Source of the DNA: Lachnospiraceae bacterium
GTDB taxonomy: Bacteria > Bacillota > Clostridia > Lachnospirales > Lachnospiraceae
Direction: 5' to 3'
Length of the DNA: 64,000 nucleotides
Assembly (NCBI GenBank): GCA_028724245.1
Contig: JAQYDI010000167.1
Location: 1-64,000, forward strand
Part shown: one piece after another, positions 40,729 through 51,590 of the stretch
Numbering within the stretch: position 1 is the first letter of the stretch
Layout: the number at the start of each line of letters is the position of its first letter
Notes under the pieces: model-generated
Told to the model about the DNA's origin: nothing
Database searches by the model: none
What the model saw: the letters and a program-made list of their open reading frames with translations, nothing else
Program-made: the position numbers and the translations under genes

Positions 40729-42207
<1,479 letters not shown>

Positions 42208-42310
42208 GGCCGGAAAGATATGCCCCGGCAGAAGTGATTGAAAAATCAATGATCAAGTTTGTGCAAAATTACCTTTGAAAAATTATTGATTTTTCGTTAT
42301 AATCAAAAAT

Positions 42311-42434
42311 ACAGCGAGTAGCATGACTGCGTAAATCCAGTTGTTGTCTGCCGCTGTTTTTTTGTGTACAAATATACTGTTTTTTAAGTGTGTGGCCAGA
42401 GAGCGTAAATCCAGCTTTTCCGGCCACATTTTTT
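42311..42434 (+). promoter_or_regulatory. Tandem hairpin leader upstream of MATE gene; candidate riboswitch/attenuator
   Basis: ACAGCG...CGCTGT-T8 and TGTGGCC...GGCCACA-T6, each enclosing GCGTAAATCCAG (42329-42340 and 42403-42414). Confidence 0.65.
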
Positions 42435-42450
42435 AGGGAGGAAATTTTAC

Positions 42451-43842
42451 ATGAACGAAAAATCAAATTCATTTCTGGAAACAGAACCGATCGGTGTACT
42501 GATGCGCAAATATTCCATACCGTGCATCATTTCGCTGCTGGTAGCGGCTCTTTACAATATTGTGGATCAGATTTTTATCGCCAATGCCAGTTATCTTGGT
42601 TCCTACGGCAATGCAGCCAACACGGTTGTATATCCGCTGACGATCGTTGCGCTGGCCATTGCTGTTATGATCGGTGATGGGTGCTGTGCATTTGTCAGTA
42701 TCTGCCTCGGCGCCAATGAAAAGGACAATGCCCACAGAAGCATCGGTAATTCCATTGTTCTCTGCATCGTATGCAGCCTGATTCTGACCGCGGTTTATCT
42801 GATCTTTCAGGAGCCGATCCTTGCCATGTTCGGCGGTACGGTCAATGAAGGTACATTTACAAATGCGAAAGAGTATTTCTTCTGGATCACGGTCGGCATT
42901 CCGTTTTATATGTTCGGACAGGCCATGAATCCCATCATCCGTTCAGACGGAAGTCCCAAATTCGCCATGGCATCTACTGTTGCCGGCGCTGTCATTAACA
43001 TCATTCTGGATCCCATATTTATCTTCGTATTTAAATGGGGTATGATGGGTGCAGCGATAGCAACTATCACCGGTCAGATCGTGACTGCTGTGCTGGCTGT
43101 ATGGTATCTGTTCCATATGAAAGCAGTAAAATTACAGAAAAAGAGTTTTCAGTTAAGCGGAAGATTGATGACAAGATTTCTGCCGCTGGGCATCTGCAGC
43201 TTTCTGGCGCAGATTTCACTGGTTGCAGCCATGGCTGCCATCAACAATATGATCCAGAAGTACGGCGCACAGGATGCCATCTTTGGTCAGGCACAGTATG
43301 CCCAGATTCCCATGGCAGTGGTGGGTATCGTCATGAAATTTTTCCAGATCGTTATCTCCATCAGCATTGGTATGGCAGCAGGATGTATTCCCATTGTGGG
43401 CTACAATATCGGAGCGGGACGAAAAGATCGTGCGTCCAGTCTGTTTACGCATCTGCTGACAGCGGAAGCCATTGTCGGAGCTGTCGCTCTGGTAATTGTG
43501 GAAGTCTTCCCCAGACAGCTGATTGCTATCTTCGGTGCAGCCAACGAAAGTGTCTACTATACTGATTTTGCCGTAAAATCTTTCCGGATATACCTCTGCA
43601 TGATGATCCTGGCCTGCGTCAATAAAGCCACTTTCATCTACCTGCAGTCTCTGGGAAAAGCTCTTCTTTCCACCATGCTTTCCATGGTGCGTGAAGTCAT
43701 TTTCGGCGTAGGATTTGCCTTACTGCTGCCGGTTTTCTTCGGACTGGACGGCGTACTGTATTCCATGCCTGTATCGGATGTGCTGACCTTTATCATATCG
43801 CTTATTGTGATACGGTATACTTATAAGACACTGAAAAACTAA
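42451..43842 (+). CDS. MATE family efflux transporter
   Basis: 463 aa, ~12 TM; LMRKYSIPCIISLLVAALYNIVDQIFIA; RBS AGGGAGG. Confidence 0.94.
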   Translation: MNEKSNSFLETEPIGVLMRKYSIPCIISLLVAALYNIVDQIFIANASYLGSYGNAANTVVYPLTIVALAIAVMIGDGCCAFVSICLGANEKDNAHRSIGNSIVLCIVCSLILTAVYLIFQEPILAMFGGTVNEGTFTNAKEYFFWITVGIPFYMFGQAMNPIIRSDGSPKFAMASTVAGAVINIILDPIFIFVFKWGMMGAAIATITGQIVTAVLAVWYLFHMKAVKLQKKSFQLSGRLMTRFLPLGICSFLAQISLVAAMAAINNMIQKYGAQDAIFGQAQYAQIPMAVVGIVMKFFQIVISISIGMAAGCIPIVGYNIGAGRKDRASSLFTHLLTAEAIVGAVALVIVEVFPRQLIAIFGAANESVYYTDFAVKSFRIYLCMMILACVNKATFIYLQSLGKALLSTMLSMVREVIFGVGFALLLPVFFGLDGVLYSMPVSDVLTFIISLIVIRYTYKTLKN

Positions 43843-43863
43843 ATCGTCTGCGGATATAAAAAA

Positions 43864-43914
43864 GAATCTCGTGGAACGAGATTCTCCGCCTGCGGCGGGT
43901 TACTTCAGTGACAT
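43864..43914. repeat. Composite palindromic intergenic element, copy B (inverted relative to copy A)
   Basis: GAATCTCGTGGAACGAGATTCTCCGCCTGCGGCGGGTTACTTCAGTGACAT closely matches the reverse complement of 19305-19355. Confidence 0.85.
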
Positions 43915-43921
43915 CTTCCTT

Positions 43922-43968
43922 AAACACCCCCGGAAGCGGCCTGTGACAGCCTGTTCCGGGGGTGTTTT
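43922..43968. terminator. Bidirectional terminator between MATE and URO-D-family genes
   Basis: AAACACCCCCGGAA...TTCCGGGGGTGTTTT. Confidence 0.85.
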
Positions 43969-43980
43969 CGGTGCTTTTCG

Positions 43981-45225
43981 TTATTTCTTTCCATACTGTT
44001 CCAGCGTTTCGAACATGGCATCCAGATTTTCAGGTTTGACATTCTCCAGTGAACCGTCAAAGTCGAAAATATATCCGCCGCCGGGAGCACAGGTATCGAT
44101 CAGGAATTTGACGTAATCGCTGACTTTGTCGGGCGTGCTGAATTCCATAAGTGAAATGGGAAGATTGCCGACGATGCAGCTTGTTTTTCCAACAGTTTCT
44201 TTGGCACGTTTCATGTCCACACGTTCAAAATGGACCATACACTTGCCGGCAGGCAGCTCGCAGAGTTTTTCCAGACGGCTGTTGTAAAAACCTTCTGTAT
44301 AAACGTAAGGCGTTACGCCGATGCTTACCAGATAATCAACCAGCTTCATAAACGGTTTCCAGTACAGGCGGTCATACTGATCGGGGTTCATAAATCCGTC
44401 CATACCTTTATGCAGCGGGAAAAATACACGTTTCACCGGCATGGGTGCAAATTTGAAATATTCCCATCCTTTGATCTGGCGTTCTACAAAAATATCACAG
44501 AGCTCCAGCATCTCATCCTCATATTCCAGAGAATCGGTCATGGCTCCCAGTGTACCGCGGAAATAGTCACTGATAATATCAAAAGGCACTTCACCGATTC
44601 CTGAAAAATAAGGCGGAATACCAAGATCTGCAATCTGTGCCGAATATTCATTACTTTTTGCTGCCGCTTCCGCATCCAGTCTGCTGATTTCAGCCAGTTT
44701 CCCGAATGCCTCCAGCGCTTCGGGAGTGCACATGGATCCCATAAGACCGGTATTGAGCACCACATTGGGATTAAAGGAAATATTAGCCAGCCCTTTCAGC
44801 CCCGGAAAGGCTCTGGGAATATATTTGGTCAGAATAAAATAATCAAAATTGTCAATCAGCTCCCGGTATTCTTCCGGCTGAATATATTCATATTCCAGAA
44901 CCTGATGGGAAGAATAATTGGAAATTCTGGTTCCCGGGCGGCCCGGCCAGTCGATCATGGATGATTCAGCGATTTCATTGGCTTTTCCGCTGGTGAAACT
45001 GCAGCCGGTGGCCATATCCACAGAATATTTTTTGTAAAACTCCACGGCAGCTTTTCCGGCCCTGTCGTAATCGTAATACAAATCCCGATAGGATGAACCG
45101 TTCATTCTCTGTGCAACAGAAGAAAAGAACGGTGCAACCGGTACGCGGGATGTCTCCTTCATGGCAATTGCGTCATTTACAAGCTTCAGTCTCTCGTCAA
45201 ACAGTTCTTTAGATGATGTACCCAT
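43981..45225 (-). CDS. Uroporphyrinogen decarboxylase (URO-D) family protein, methyltransferase-like
   Basis: ~414 aa; DMATGCSFTSGKANEIAESSMIDWPGRPG; CAPGGGYIFDFDGSLENVKPENLDAMFET. Confidence 0.82.
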   Translation of the reverse strand: MGTSSKELFDERLKLVNDAIAMKETSRVPVAPFFSSVAQRMNGSSYRDLYYDYDRAGKAAVEFYKKYSVDMATGCSFTSGKANEIAESSMIDWPGRPGTRISNYSSHQVLEYEYIQPEEYRELIDNFDYFILTKYIPRAFPGLKGLANISFNPNVVLNTGLMGSMCTPEALEAFGKLAEISRLDAEAAAKSNEYSAQIADLGIPPYFSGIGEVPFDIISDYFRGTLGAMTDSLEYEDEMLELCDIFVERQIKGWEYFKFAPMPVKRVFFPLHKGMDGFMNPDQYDRLYWKPFMKLVDYLVSIGVTPYVYTEGFYNSRLEKLCELPAGKCMVHFERVDMKRAKETVGKTSCIVGNLPISLMEFSTPDKVSDYVKFLIDTCAPGGGYIFDFDGSLENVKPENLDAMFETLEQYGKK

Positions 45226-45470
45226 AATATACCTCCTCACTTGTATAAAATATGAGATATTAATACTATACATAGTATAAAGTCAGAAAACAATGTACTG
45301 GAGATACAATTTTCAGGATAATTCAGGAATTTATGTTGTACACTGCGTATATGAATGGATAAATAAAAGAACCTGCTTCCGTGTTTGAATCTGAATGGTT
45401 TCAGAAACTGGAAACAGGTTCGCTGCACCGGTTATTGATTTGCTGCCCTGACTGTTAATATTCTGACTGC

Positions 45471-45852
45471 CTAATTGGCAGCGGCAGTCATGGACGAGGT
45501 AAGCGAGACGGGACTCATGAGAACTTTACCGGTTCCGCGATACACATTGACCAGACCTTCTCCTGACCTTGATTGCTTTCCCGAACAGATCGCCCACACC
45601 TTTTACTCCGGTGGTGGCATGAACAGAACCGGTTGTCCACTGCATGGCTCCGGCCTGTGTTACGATTCCATTGCCGTTTAACTGTGCCAGCACCTGACGC
45701 TTTCGTATGCCCATCTCCGACATATAGTAAGAGGTAACCGCATTATGCGGTGCCACGCTCAGATCACGCTGATATTCCAGTACGATAAAACTTCCTTTTT
45801 CATCAAGATGCTTTAAATTGGGATTGTTCAGTAAATTATTGCATGTAACCAT
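45471..45852 (-). pseudogene. AIM24 (DUF124) family gene with internal out-of-frame deletion
   Basis: 5' part reads MVTCNNLLNNPNLKHLDEKGSFIVLEYQRDLSV...TTGVKGVGDLFGKAIK; the next frame continues SGEGLVNVYRGTGKVLMSPVSLTSSMTAAAN*. Confidence 0.82.
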
Positions 45853-45992
45853 ATCTTGTCTCCTTTATATGAATCATGTGATGCAGGGGTAAAAAGGGAT
45901 TGCCCCATACGTTATCAATGGATTTCTTTGCCATTTTCTCCGAAACGGCAGCCATTATTTCCAATATAGCAGGAATGTTCCCTGTTATCAGC

Positions 45993-46862
45993 TTAACGGT
46001 ATTGTTTTTTCATGGAAAATCCCCGTCCGCTTACTTCTTTTACACGGCTGATAACCATGAAACTTTCCGGATCGATGGAATGGATTACTTTTTCCACTCG
46101 GGGCAGTTCCCGGTTGGATATGATGCTCAGCACAATCCGGGTTTTATGATGAAGATAGCCCCCTTCCCCATCCAGCATGGTAACGCCTCTGTCAATCTGC
46201 GTCATGATGGCATTTCTGATTTCATCTGCTTTTGAACTGATTACTTTTATTTCCGTTCTTGAACTGCCCAGCAGCAACATTTTGTCCAGAACCAGAGTGT
46301 AAATAAGAATCAGTACAATACCGTATAAAATATTCTCAACCGGACGGAAAAATGCCTGCGCCAGAAGAATGCAGACATCGAAGACATACATGCTGACCGA
46401 AACGGGTATACGGAATGATTTTTGCAGAATCAGCGGCGGAATATCCATTCCACCAGTGGACGCACCTGCGCGGATGACAATGCCAAGGGAGATTCCGATT
46501 CCCAGACCTGCAAACAGGGTACATAACAGCAGATCTTCCGTTATCACATAATCTCCAAACAGTCTGTCAAACAGCTCCAGAGCGAGGGGATAGAGAAAGG
46601 TACTGACAAGCGTTGTGGCAGCAAACTGTTTACCGAGAACCAGAAAACCGATAATAAACATTACAATATTAAACAGCAGAACAAAAGAAGCAACGGGAAT
46701 ATGAAAAAAGTGATGGACAGTTAGAGCCATACCAGTCGTTCCGCCAGTTACGAGACCGGAGGGCAGCAGGAATAATTTAACCGCCAGCGCATAAAGAAAA
46801 TTGCCCGCCGCAACAAAAAACAAAGAGTACAGTGTTTGAAAAAAATAATTCTTTTGTGTCAT
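45993..46862 (-). CDS. YitT family (DUF2179) membrane protein
   Basis: LFLLPSGLVTGGTTGMAL; C-terminal DUF2179 domain (VISSKADEIRNAIMTQIDRGVTMLDGEGGY); RBS before ATG at 46862. Confidence 0.92.
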   Translation of the reverse strand: MTQKNYFFQTLYSLFFVAAGNFLYALAVKLFLLPSGLVTGGTTGMALTVHHFFHIPVASFVLLFNIVMFIIGFLVLGKQFAATTLVSTFLYPLALELFDRLFGDYVITEDLLLCTLFAGLGIGISLGIVIRAGASTGGMDIPPLILQKSFRIPVSVSMYVFDVCILLAQAFFRPVENILYGIVLILIYTLVLDKMLLLGSSRTEIKVISSKADEIRNAIMTQIDRGVTMLDGEGGYLHHKTRIVLSIISNRELPRVEKVIHSIDPESFMVISRVKEVSGRGFSMKKQYR

Positions 46863-46886
46863 GGGAACCTCCTGAAAAATGAAAAA

Positions 46887-46927
46887 ATCCACGTCTGTCA
46901 GAGAACTTTTCCCTAACAAACGTGGAT
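46887..46927 (-). terminator. Leader terminator/attenuator upstream of yitT start
   Basis: On - strand: ATCCACGT-TTGTTAGGGAA-AAG-TTCTCTGACAG-ACGTGGAT-TTTTT, between promoter and RBS. Confidence 0.7.
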
Positions 46928-46990
46928 CAAGGCTTTACCTAATACAAAAACTATTATAAAATATGCCTTTGAAAAGGTCAACCGGTTTTT

Positions 46991-47128
46991 GGCTGCTGTT
47001 CGGACTTCTGCCTGAAGAGGTGAAGGCTGTGAGGCAGGATACCACAGTCATTCTGCCGCGTAGGTTATCGCTGTTCAGGCGAAATGAAGATCCGTCATCC
47101 CGGCAAAAATGAAGTTCTGAACAGTAAC
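46991..47128. repeat. Dispersed palindrome family copy 6 (long, nested)
   Basis: GGCTGCTGTTCGGACTTCTGCCT...AAGTTCTGAACAGTAAC with internal CTGTGAGGCAGG matching other copies' loop in reverse. Confidence 0.65.
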
Positions 47129-47204
47129 TATTGTAAAGCTGGGCATGTTCGTGTAAAATCAAACTGGTAACTGAATAAAAAACAGGAAGGAGTTTTCGTT
47201 TATT

Positions 47205-47693
47205 ATGGAAAAGACAAATAATGACAGCCGTGTAATCGCCATGGTTCAGGCGGCTTTGATTGCAGCGGTTTACATAACATTGACACTTATTTTTGCGCCG
47301 ATTTCCTACGGGCCGATTCAGTTTCGAATTTCCGAGGCGCTGACGGTTCTGCCGTATTTTATGTCGGCCTCGGTACCGGGACTGACGCTGGGATGCCTGA
47401 TCGCCAATCTTCTGATGGGTTCGCCGCTGCCGGATGTTGTTTTCGGGACGCTTGCTACGCTGATCGGTGCCGTTTTCTCCAGAATGCTGCGAAAGTATAA
47501 ATTTCTGGTCTGCATACCGCCCATTCTGTCCAATGCGCTGATCATTCCTTGGGTATTGAAATTCGCCTACGGTGCAGAGGATATGGTGCCTTTTATGATG
47601 CTTACTGTAGGAGCCGGAGAAGTACTGGCAGTTGGCGTACTGGGCAATATCCTGCTGCTGGCACTGGAGCGCAGCCGCGTACTGTCCAGATAG
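47205..47693 (+). CDS. queT: QueT family transporter
   Basis: AALIAAVYITLTLIFAPISYGPIQFRISEALTVLPYFMSASVPGLTLGCLIANLL. Confidence 0.93.
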   Translation: MEKTNNDSRVIAMVQAALIAAVYITLTLIFAPISYGPIQFRISEALTVLPYFMSASVPGLTLGCLIANLLMGSPLPDVVFGTLATLIGAVFSRMLRKYKFLVCIPPILSNALIIPWVLKFAYGAEDMVPFMMLTVGAGEVLAVGVLGNILLLALERSRVLSR

Positions 47694-47806
47694 TGCAGCG
47701 GCATAAGCAGAGCGGCCGGAAATCAGATGTTCTGGATGGAGAAATTCTGGATGAAATCAGAGATTATGGGATTTTACTGTAAGAAAATGAAGAGAGGGGT
47801 ATTGAT

Positions 47807-48337
47807 ATGCATACATTGATTGTCGGGGGACGAAAAACAGGTAAAAGTACATTGATCCGCAGGGTTTTAGAGGAACTGGATCTGTCAGTCTGCGGTTTTG
47901 AAACAAAAAAAGAAACAGATCTGTGGGATGATGTTTATGGAAATCCCATTTACATTTATGATCCCGGCGTTCCGCGCCGCCAGACGGAAGAGAATAGAAT
48001 CGGATACTGTAAAAATCAGTGTCCAAAGCCTGATAAAGAAGTATTTGAACGGTTTGCGGAGAAATTCAGAGATTTCCCTTCCGGTAAGGATATGATCCTG
48101 ATGGATGAAATCGGTTTTATGGAAACCTGTTCTGGTCGTTTTTGTGAATGCATCCTGTCTGCACTGGACGGCGACACACCGGTTATCGCAGCGGTAAAAG
48201 ACAAGGATACGCCTTTCCTGAATCAGGTACGTTCCCATAAAAATTGCCGGTGTTTTCATATCAGCGTGGAAAACCGAGATGAACTGGTGGGGGAAGTAAC
48301 GGAATTTGTTCGGCAGCAGATGAAAGGAAGAAGATAA
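47807..48337 (+). CDS. Nucleoside-triphosphatase (THEP1-like NTPase)
   Basis: LIVGGRKTGKSTLIRRVL P-loop; MILMDEIGFMETCSGRF; DTPVIAAVKDKDTPFL. Confidence 0.86.
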   Translation: MHTLIVGGRKTGKSTLIRRVLEELDLSVCGFETKKETDLWDDVYGNPIYIYDPGVPRRQTEENRIGYCKNQCPKPDKEVFERFAEKFRDFPSGKDMILMDEIGFMETCSGRFCECILSALDGDTPVIAAVKDKDTPFLNQVRSHKNCRCFHISVENRDELVGEVTEFVRQQMKGRR

Positions 48338-48395
48338 TAGAAAAAGAAGAAGGCGTTTGGGAATAATCTCCCGGACGCTTTCTTCTTTTAGAATT

Positions 48396-49286
48396 TCATA
48401 CCATACTGTATTTCTGCAGGTACATCAGCAGCGTCTGAGATACTACAGAACCGGGAGTTTTGGAAAATGCCAGACCGATGGTTCGGCAGCAGGCTGGTTT
48501 CAGGGGACGGGACACCACGCCGGGCTGTCCAAAGGCTTTCAGCACCAGTTCCTGAGAAATGGTCACTCCCAGCCCGTTCCGGACAAAAGACATAATAATG
48601 GGGTCGTCCCGGAAACTGTAGGAGATATCCGGTTTCACCGGGCATTTACGCATCAGGTGCTGGATATCATTGTCGCAGCCGGGTGTTTCAATGATCAGGG
48701 GGTAACGGAACAATTCCGGAAGAGTGACGCTCTCTTTCTTCGCCAGTGGATGGTCTTCCGGAAGAAGAGCACACAGCGGATCATCCCAGAGGGGATAAAA
48801 TTTCAGATTATCCGCAACAATGCTGGACAGAAAACCGCAGTCTACCTGCCCATGGATGATCCAGTCCCGGATTTCATCGTAATTTCCATCCATAATTTCC
48901 ACCTCCACTTTCGGGTAATTTTCCCTGAAATAGTGTATGACCTGGGGAAGGAAGAGCGCAGTCACACTGGAAAAACTGCCCACCTGTAATCTGCCTTCCA
49001 CATTATGATTGATGTTGAAGGCAGCCTGTCTCAGCCGTGCCTTTTGATTTGCCAGCTCCCGTATACAGGGAAAAAGCCGTTTTCCGCTGTCGGTCAGGGT
49101 CACGCCTCTATTAACCCGGGCAAACAGTTTAACACCAAGTTCCTCCTCCAGACCGGCCATCATCTGGCTGATGCCGGACTGGGTATAGCTCAGGGCTTCC
49201 GCTGCTTTGGAAAAACTGCCGGTTTCACAGACCTTTAAAAAAATCTCATAGCGATCTTTCTGTTCCCGCATAGGATATTCCTCCAT
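48396..49286 (-). CDS. LysR family transcriptional regulator
   Basis: FLKVCETGSFSKAAEALSYTQSGISQMMAGLEEELGVKLFAR. Confidence 0.94.
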   Translation of the reverse strand: MEEYPMREQKDRYEIFLKVCETGSFSKAAEALSYTQSGISQMMAGLEEELGVKLFARVNRGVTLTDSGKRLFPCIRELANQKARLRQAAFNINHNVEGRLQVGSFSSVTALFLPQVIHYFRENYPKVEVEIMDGNYDEIRDWIIHGQVDCGFLSSIVADNLKFYPLWDDPLCALLPEDHPLAKKESVTLPELFRYPLIIETPGCDNDIQHLMRKCPVKPDISYSFRDDPIIMSFVRNGLGVTISQELVLKAFGQPGVVSRPLKPACCRTIGLAFSKTPGSVVSQTLLMYLQKYSMV

Positions 49287-49384
49287 TAGAAAAACTTATA
49301 GGATATAGTATAAATATTCGTTTTACTGATATCTTATCATGTGTTATTCTCATATTCAAGACAAAAAGAACAGGAGTATACACT

Positions 49385-50775
49385 ATGAAAAAGAAAGAAA
49401 ATCATTTTTCCGGACAATTGGGTTTTGTTCTCGTTGCAGCAGGCAGCGCGGTGGGGGTAGGAAATCTCTGGCGTTTCCCCTATCTGGCTGCAAAGGATGG
49501 CGGCGGACTTTTCTTACTGATCTATTTTGCACTGGTATTGACTTTTGGATTTACCCTGTTGGTATCGGATATCGCCATTGGACGCCGTACCCAGAAAAGT
49601 GCTATCGGAGCATATACGGAAATGAATCCCAAATGGAGATTTCTCGGGATTCTCACATTTCTTGTTCCGGTTCTGATTATGACATACTACACGGTTATCG
49701 GCGGCTGGATCACCAAATATGCTGTGGTATATCTGACCGGGCAGGCAGATGCCGCCGCACAGGATGGATACTTCACTTCCTTCATCACATCCCCGGTATC
49801 CCCGGTGATTTTTACCCTGGTATTCACAGGTGTGACCGCATTCATCGTGTACAATGGTGTGCAGGGCGGAATTGAGAGGGTATCCCGGTTATGATGCCGG
49901 TTTTGCTGGTGCTGGTTGCAGTCATTGCAGGTTATTCTCTGACGCTGAAACATACAGACGAGCTCGGACAGATACATACAGGTATGGAAGGATTGGCTTA
50001 TTATCTGATTCCTCATTTTGAGGGACTGACAGTCAAACGTTTCCTGCAGATTCTGCTGGATGCCATGAGTCAGTTGTTTTTTTCGCTCAGCGTTTCCATG
50101 GGGATTATGATTACATATGGTTCCTATGTAAAGCCGGAAGTTGATCTGAATAAAGCGGTCAAACAAATCGAGTTTTTTGATTCGGGTGTGGCTCTGGCAG
50201 CAGGTGCCATGATCATTCCTGCAGTATATGTATTTTCCGGCACAGAAGGCATGAGTGCCGGCCCCAGTCTGATGTTTATTTCGCTGCCCAGGGTTTTTTC
50301 TGCCATGGGAAAGGCAGGTGTTGTTGTGGGAATTGCGTTTTTTATCAGCGCTATTTTTGCTACCCTGACCTCCTGTATCTCCGTACTGGAATCTATCGCT
50401 GCCAATTGTATGGAAATTTTCCATACCAGTCGTGAAAAGACAGTGAAAGTACTGACACTGGTATATCTGGCAGCTTCCGCAGTGATTTCTCTGGGTTACA
50501 GTATTTTTTATCTGGAAATTCCCCTGCCAAATGGTTCTGTCGGCCAGTTGCTGGATATTATGGATTACATCAGCAACAACGTCATGATGCCGTTTATTGC
50601 TCTGTTATCCACCATTCTGGTGGGCTGGATCGCATTACCTGACTATGTGATCGATGAAATGGAACGCAGCGGAGATCGATTTAAGCGCAAAAAACTCTAC
50701 CGGGTAATGATCCGCTATGTTGCACCATTGATGATGCTGGCGCTGTTCTTGCAATCTACAGGAATATTAGGCTGA
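49385..50775 (+). pseudogene. Sodium-dependent (NSS/SNF) transporter split by a 1-nt frameshift
   Basis: ORF1 49385-49894 ends ...VQGGIERVSRL*; ORF2 49891-50775 continues MMPVLLVLVAVIAGYSLTLKH. One nucleotide appears to be missing at ~49888-49891. Confidence 0.85.
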
Positions 50776-50824
50776 GGGCCATTGTTATAAAAGTCTGTTT
50801 CCGGCTTTACGAAAGGAAAAATGA

Positions 50825-51403
50825 TCATTTTTGTTTTTCCCATCCCTGTGTTGCAACCAGGTTGACCAGATCCCCAATCTCTTTCGGTGTTTTGGGAATA
50901 TCTTCCAGAACCCATTGCCGGATCAGGAAATAAGCCCCATTGGTCAGAAAAGTAGTCATCAGCCGTTTGTTGTCCTCATTTTTGGCATAGGCAAAAACCT
51001 GATCATAGGTCATCCGTACATGGGTGGCATTCATAAGTAAAGCCGGAAAGCCGGAAGAAGTATCGCTGTCACGAAGAAGTAATTTGAACAGATCACGGTG
51101 TTCCGTGATGTAAGTACAAAGTGCTTCGATCCGTTTGTTTAACGGCCAGTTCCCTTTTGCATATTCATTCTCCCAAATGGTCTCCAGATCTTCAAGTACC
51201 GTGTTTTCAATTTCTGTCAGGATATCATCCGGACAGGAATAGTGATTATAAAAGGTGGAACGGTTGATCCCGGAGGCCTCACACAATTCCTTAACAGAAA
51301 TATGCCGGATATTTTTTTTCTTCATAAGTTCAAGAAGATTTTCCCTCAGCAGACGTTTCGTTAAAGCAATTCTTTGATTTTCCTTTTTCTTCACAGTCAG
51401 CAT
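50825..51403 (-). CDS. TetR/AcrR family transcriptional regulator
   Basis: ISVKELCEASGINRSTFYNHYSCPDDILTEIE; divergent to GH3 operon. Confidence 0.9.
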   Translation of the reverse strand: MLTVKKKENQRIALTKRLLRENLLELMKKKNIRHISVKELCEASGINRSTFYNHYSCPDDILTEIENTVLEDLETIWENEYAKGNWPLNKRIEALCTYITEHRDLFKLLLRDSDTSSGFPALLMNATHVRMTYDQVFAYAKNEDNKRLMTTFLTNGAYFLIRQWVLEDIPKTPKEIGDLVNLVATQGWEKQK

Positions 51404-51425
51404 CTCCTTTTTTCATATATATTTT

Positions 51426-51501
51426 GTTACCGTTCAGAGCCGGGCTGCACAAAAGTGCGGTGAATGCCTGTGTGCAAATCTATTTGGCTCTGAACAGTAA
51501 C
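51426..51501. repeat. Dispersed palindrome family copy 7 (long loop)
   Basis: GTTACCGTTCAGAGCC-(44 nt)-GGCTCTGAACAGTAAC, 15/16 arm match. Confidence 0.85.
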
Positions 51502-51515
51502 TTTTTTTATTTTGC

Positions 51516-51590
51516 TGTAAATTCAACAAAATATATGGACATGTTGTTTTCACGTCATATCAAAATGGATTGATTGTTGTAAATTCAACA
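51516..51590. promoter_or_regulatory. Two TGTAAATTCAACA repeats, candidate TetR operators
   Basis: Copies at 51516-51528 and 51578-51590; second overlaps -35 (TTGTAA 51577) of a 17-bp-spaced TATAAT (51600). Confidence 0.6.

Noticed and set aside
47129-47204. preQ1 riboswitch expected upstream of queT
   Set aside because: No preQ1-I or preQ1-II-like sequence was recognised; the upstream spacer is occupied by the dispersed palindrome.
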